Shown here in pieces: positions 62,011 to 64,000 of a stretch of 64,000 bases of DNA. A program made the position numbers and the translations under genes. Origin of the DNA: Halictus rubicundus (Eukaryota > Arthropoda > Insecta > Hymenoptera > Halictidae); NCBI RefSeq assembly GCF_050948215.1, contig NW_027488628.1, forward strand, positions 496,001 through 560,000, read 5' to 3'. Each line of letters begins with the position of its first letter. Within the stretch, counting starts at the first letter, position 1. The notes below the pieces were generated by a model. The model was given only the letters and a program-made list of their open reading frames with translations. It did no database searches and was not told the origin of the DNA.

Positions 62011-64000
62011 ATAGAAGATAGGATAGGATAGAGGATAGGATAGGATAGAGGATAGGATAGGATAGAGGATAGGATAGACGATAGGATAGACGATAGGATA
62101 GGATAGACGATAGGATAGGATAGAGGATAGGATAGGGGATTTGATAGGATAGAGGATAGGATAGGATAGAAGATGGGATAGGATAGAGGATAGGATAGGA
62201 TAGAGGATAGGATAGGATAGAGGATAGGATAGGATAGAGGATAGGATAGACGATAGGATAGGATAGAAGATAGGATAGGATAGAGGATAGGATAGAGGAT
62301 AGGATAGGATAGAGGACAGGATAGGATAGAGGATAGGATAGGATAGAGGATTGCATAGGATACAGGAAAGGATAGGATTGAGGATAGATGATAGGATATG
62401 ATAGAGGATAGGATAGGATAGAGGATAGGATAGACGATAGGATAGGATAGAGGATAGGATAGGATAGAGGATAGGATAGGATAGAGGATAGGATAGGATA
62501 GAGGATAGGATAGGATAGAGGATAGGATAGGATAGAGGATAGGATAGGATAGAGGATAGGATAGGATAGAGGATAGGATAGGATAGAGGATAGGATAGGA
62601 TAGAGGATAGGATAGGATAGAGGATAGGATAGGATAGAGGATAGGATAGGATAGAGGATAGGATAGGATAGGATAGAGGATAGGATAGGATAGGATAGAG
62701 GATAGGATAGGATAGAGGATAGGATAGGGGATTTGATAGGATAGAGGATAGGATAGAATAGAGGATAGGATAGGATAGAGGATTGGATAGAGGATAGGAT
62801 AGGATAGAGGATTGGATAGGATACAGGAAAGGATAGGATTGATGATAGATGATAGGATAGGATAGAGGATAGGATAGGATAGAGGATAGGATAGACGATA
62901 GGATAGACGATAGGATAGGATAGAGGATAGGATAGGATAGACGATAGGTTAGGATAGAGGATAGGATAGGTGATTTGATAGGATACAGGATAGGATAGAA
63001 TAGAGGATAGGATAGGGTAGAGGATTGGATAGAGGATAGGATAGGATAGAGGATATTATAGGATAGAGGATATGATAGGATAGAGGATGGGATAGGATAG
63101 GGGATTTGATAGGATAGAGGATAGGATAGGATAGAAGATAGGATAGGATAGAGGATAGGATAGGATAGAGGATAGGATAGGATAGAGGATAGGATAGGAT
63201 AGAGGATAGGATAGGATAGAGGATAGGATAGGATAGAGGATAGGATAGACGATAGGATAGGATAGAGGATAGGATAGGATAGAGGATAGGATAGGATAGA
63301 GGATAGGATAGACGATAGGATAGGATAGAGGATAGGATAGGATAGAGGATAGGATAGACGACAGGATAGGATAGAGGATAGGATAGGATAGAGGATAGGA
63401 TAGGGGATTTGATAGGATAGAGGATAGGATAGAATAGAGGATAGGATAGGATAGAGGATTGGATAGAGGATAGGATAGGATAGAGGATAGGATAGGATAG
63501 AGGATAGGATAGGATAGAGGATAGGATAGGATAGAGGATAGGATAGGATAGAGGATAGGATAGGATAGAGGATAGGATAGAGGATAGGATAGACGATAGG
63601 ATAGAATAGAGGATAGGATAGGATAGAGGATAGGATAGAGGATAGGATAGAGGATAGGATAGAGGATAGGATAGGATACAGGATAGGATAGGATAGAGGA
63701 TAGGATAGGGGATTTGATTGGATAGAGGATTGGGTAGGATACAGGAAAGGATACGATTGATGATAGATGATAGGATAGGATAGAGGATTGGATAGGATAC
63801 AGGATTGGATAGGATAGAGGATAGGATAGGGGATTTGATAGGATAGAGGATATTATAGGATAGAGGATAGGATAGAGGATAGGATAGGATAGAGGACAGG
63901 ATAGGATAGAGGATAGGATAGGATAGAGGATTGGATAGGATACAGGAAAGGATAGGATTGAGGATAGATGATAGGATAGAGGATAGGATAGGATATAGGA
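62011..64000. repeat. GGATA/GAGGATA satellite array, right arm
   Basis: The array resumes in register with the unit interrupted by the element. The first few hundred bases follow the order seen after 54082: two GACGATAGG variants, GGGGATTTGATAGG, then AGAAGATGGG. GGGGATTTGATTGG at 63708 and the GATTGGGTAGGATACAGG cassette show that the same unit type continues. The array is cut by the window end. No gene is visible. Confidence 0.95.

Overview
The window is one very long tandem-repeat (satellite) array broken by a single non-LTR retrotransposon. About 59.4 of the 64 kb is satellite, on both sides of the element and running off both ends of the window. The remaining 4.6 kb (57357-61989) is a GC-rich, plus-strand, R1-clade LINE. 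It has a gag-like ORF1 with three CCHC knuckles, an ORF2 with an APE-type endonuclease, a reverse transcriptase and a C-terminal CCHC motif, then a short 3' UTR and a 24-nt poly(A) tail. R1-clade elements are characteristic of arthropods, above all insects, so the host is most likely an insect. Nothing else in the window narrows it further.

The satellite is built from the pentamer GGATA and the heptamer GAGGATA. The dominant monomer is 17 bp (GGATA GGATA GAGGATA), with 12-, 22- and 27-bp variants. Over this lie much longer higher-order units. Region by region: 1-5885 has four blocks of about 1.2-1.7 kb. 5886-6195 is a transition. 6196-16597 is a nearly perfect tandem duplication with a period of 5,201 bp, containing nested units of about 1.2 kb. 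16598-20100 is a mosaic. 20100-28150 holds two copies of a unit of about 4.2 kb. 28150-34980 is a mosaic with 1.14-kb repeats and the CGATATC variant. 34980-42700 holds a duplication at about 5.4-5.8 kb offset and, inside it, a 1,098-bp tandem duplication. 42700-51330 is a further mosaic. 51330-55200 has a 2.41-kb tandem duplication. 55200-57356 leads into the element, and satellite of the same type resumes at 61990.

The element lies between two copies of a 21-bp target-site duplication (57336-57356 and 61990-62010). Three uninterrupted paralogous copies of the target (49488-49508, 51645-51665, 54062-54082) show the pre-insertion state and fix both boundaries. The copy starts 12 nt before the first ATG of ORF1 with the frame open across the junction, so it is probably 5'-truncated. 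ORF2 carries two single-base frameshifts, both in G homopolymers, which cancel each other. ORF1 would supply the RNA-binding protein of the retrotransposition particle. ORF2 would nick the target and reverse-transcribe the RNA from its 3' end. No host gene, tRNA, rRNA or CRISPR array was found. The very long open frames on the minus strand of the satellite follow from its composition and are not annotated as genes.
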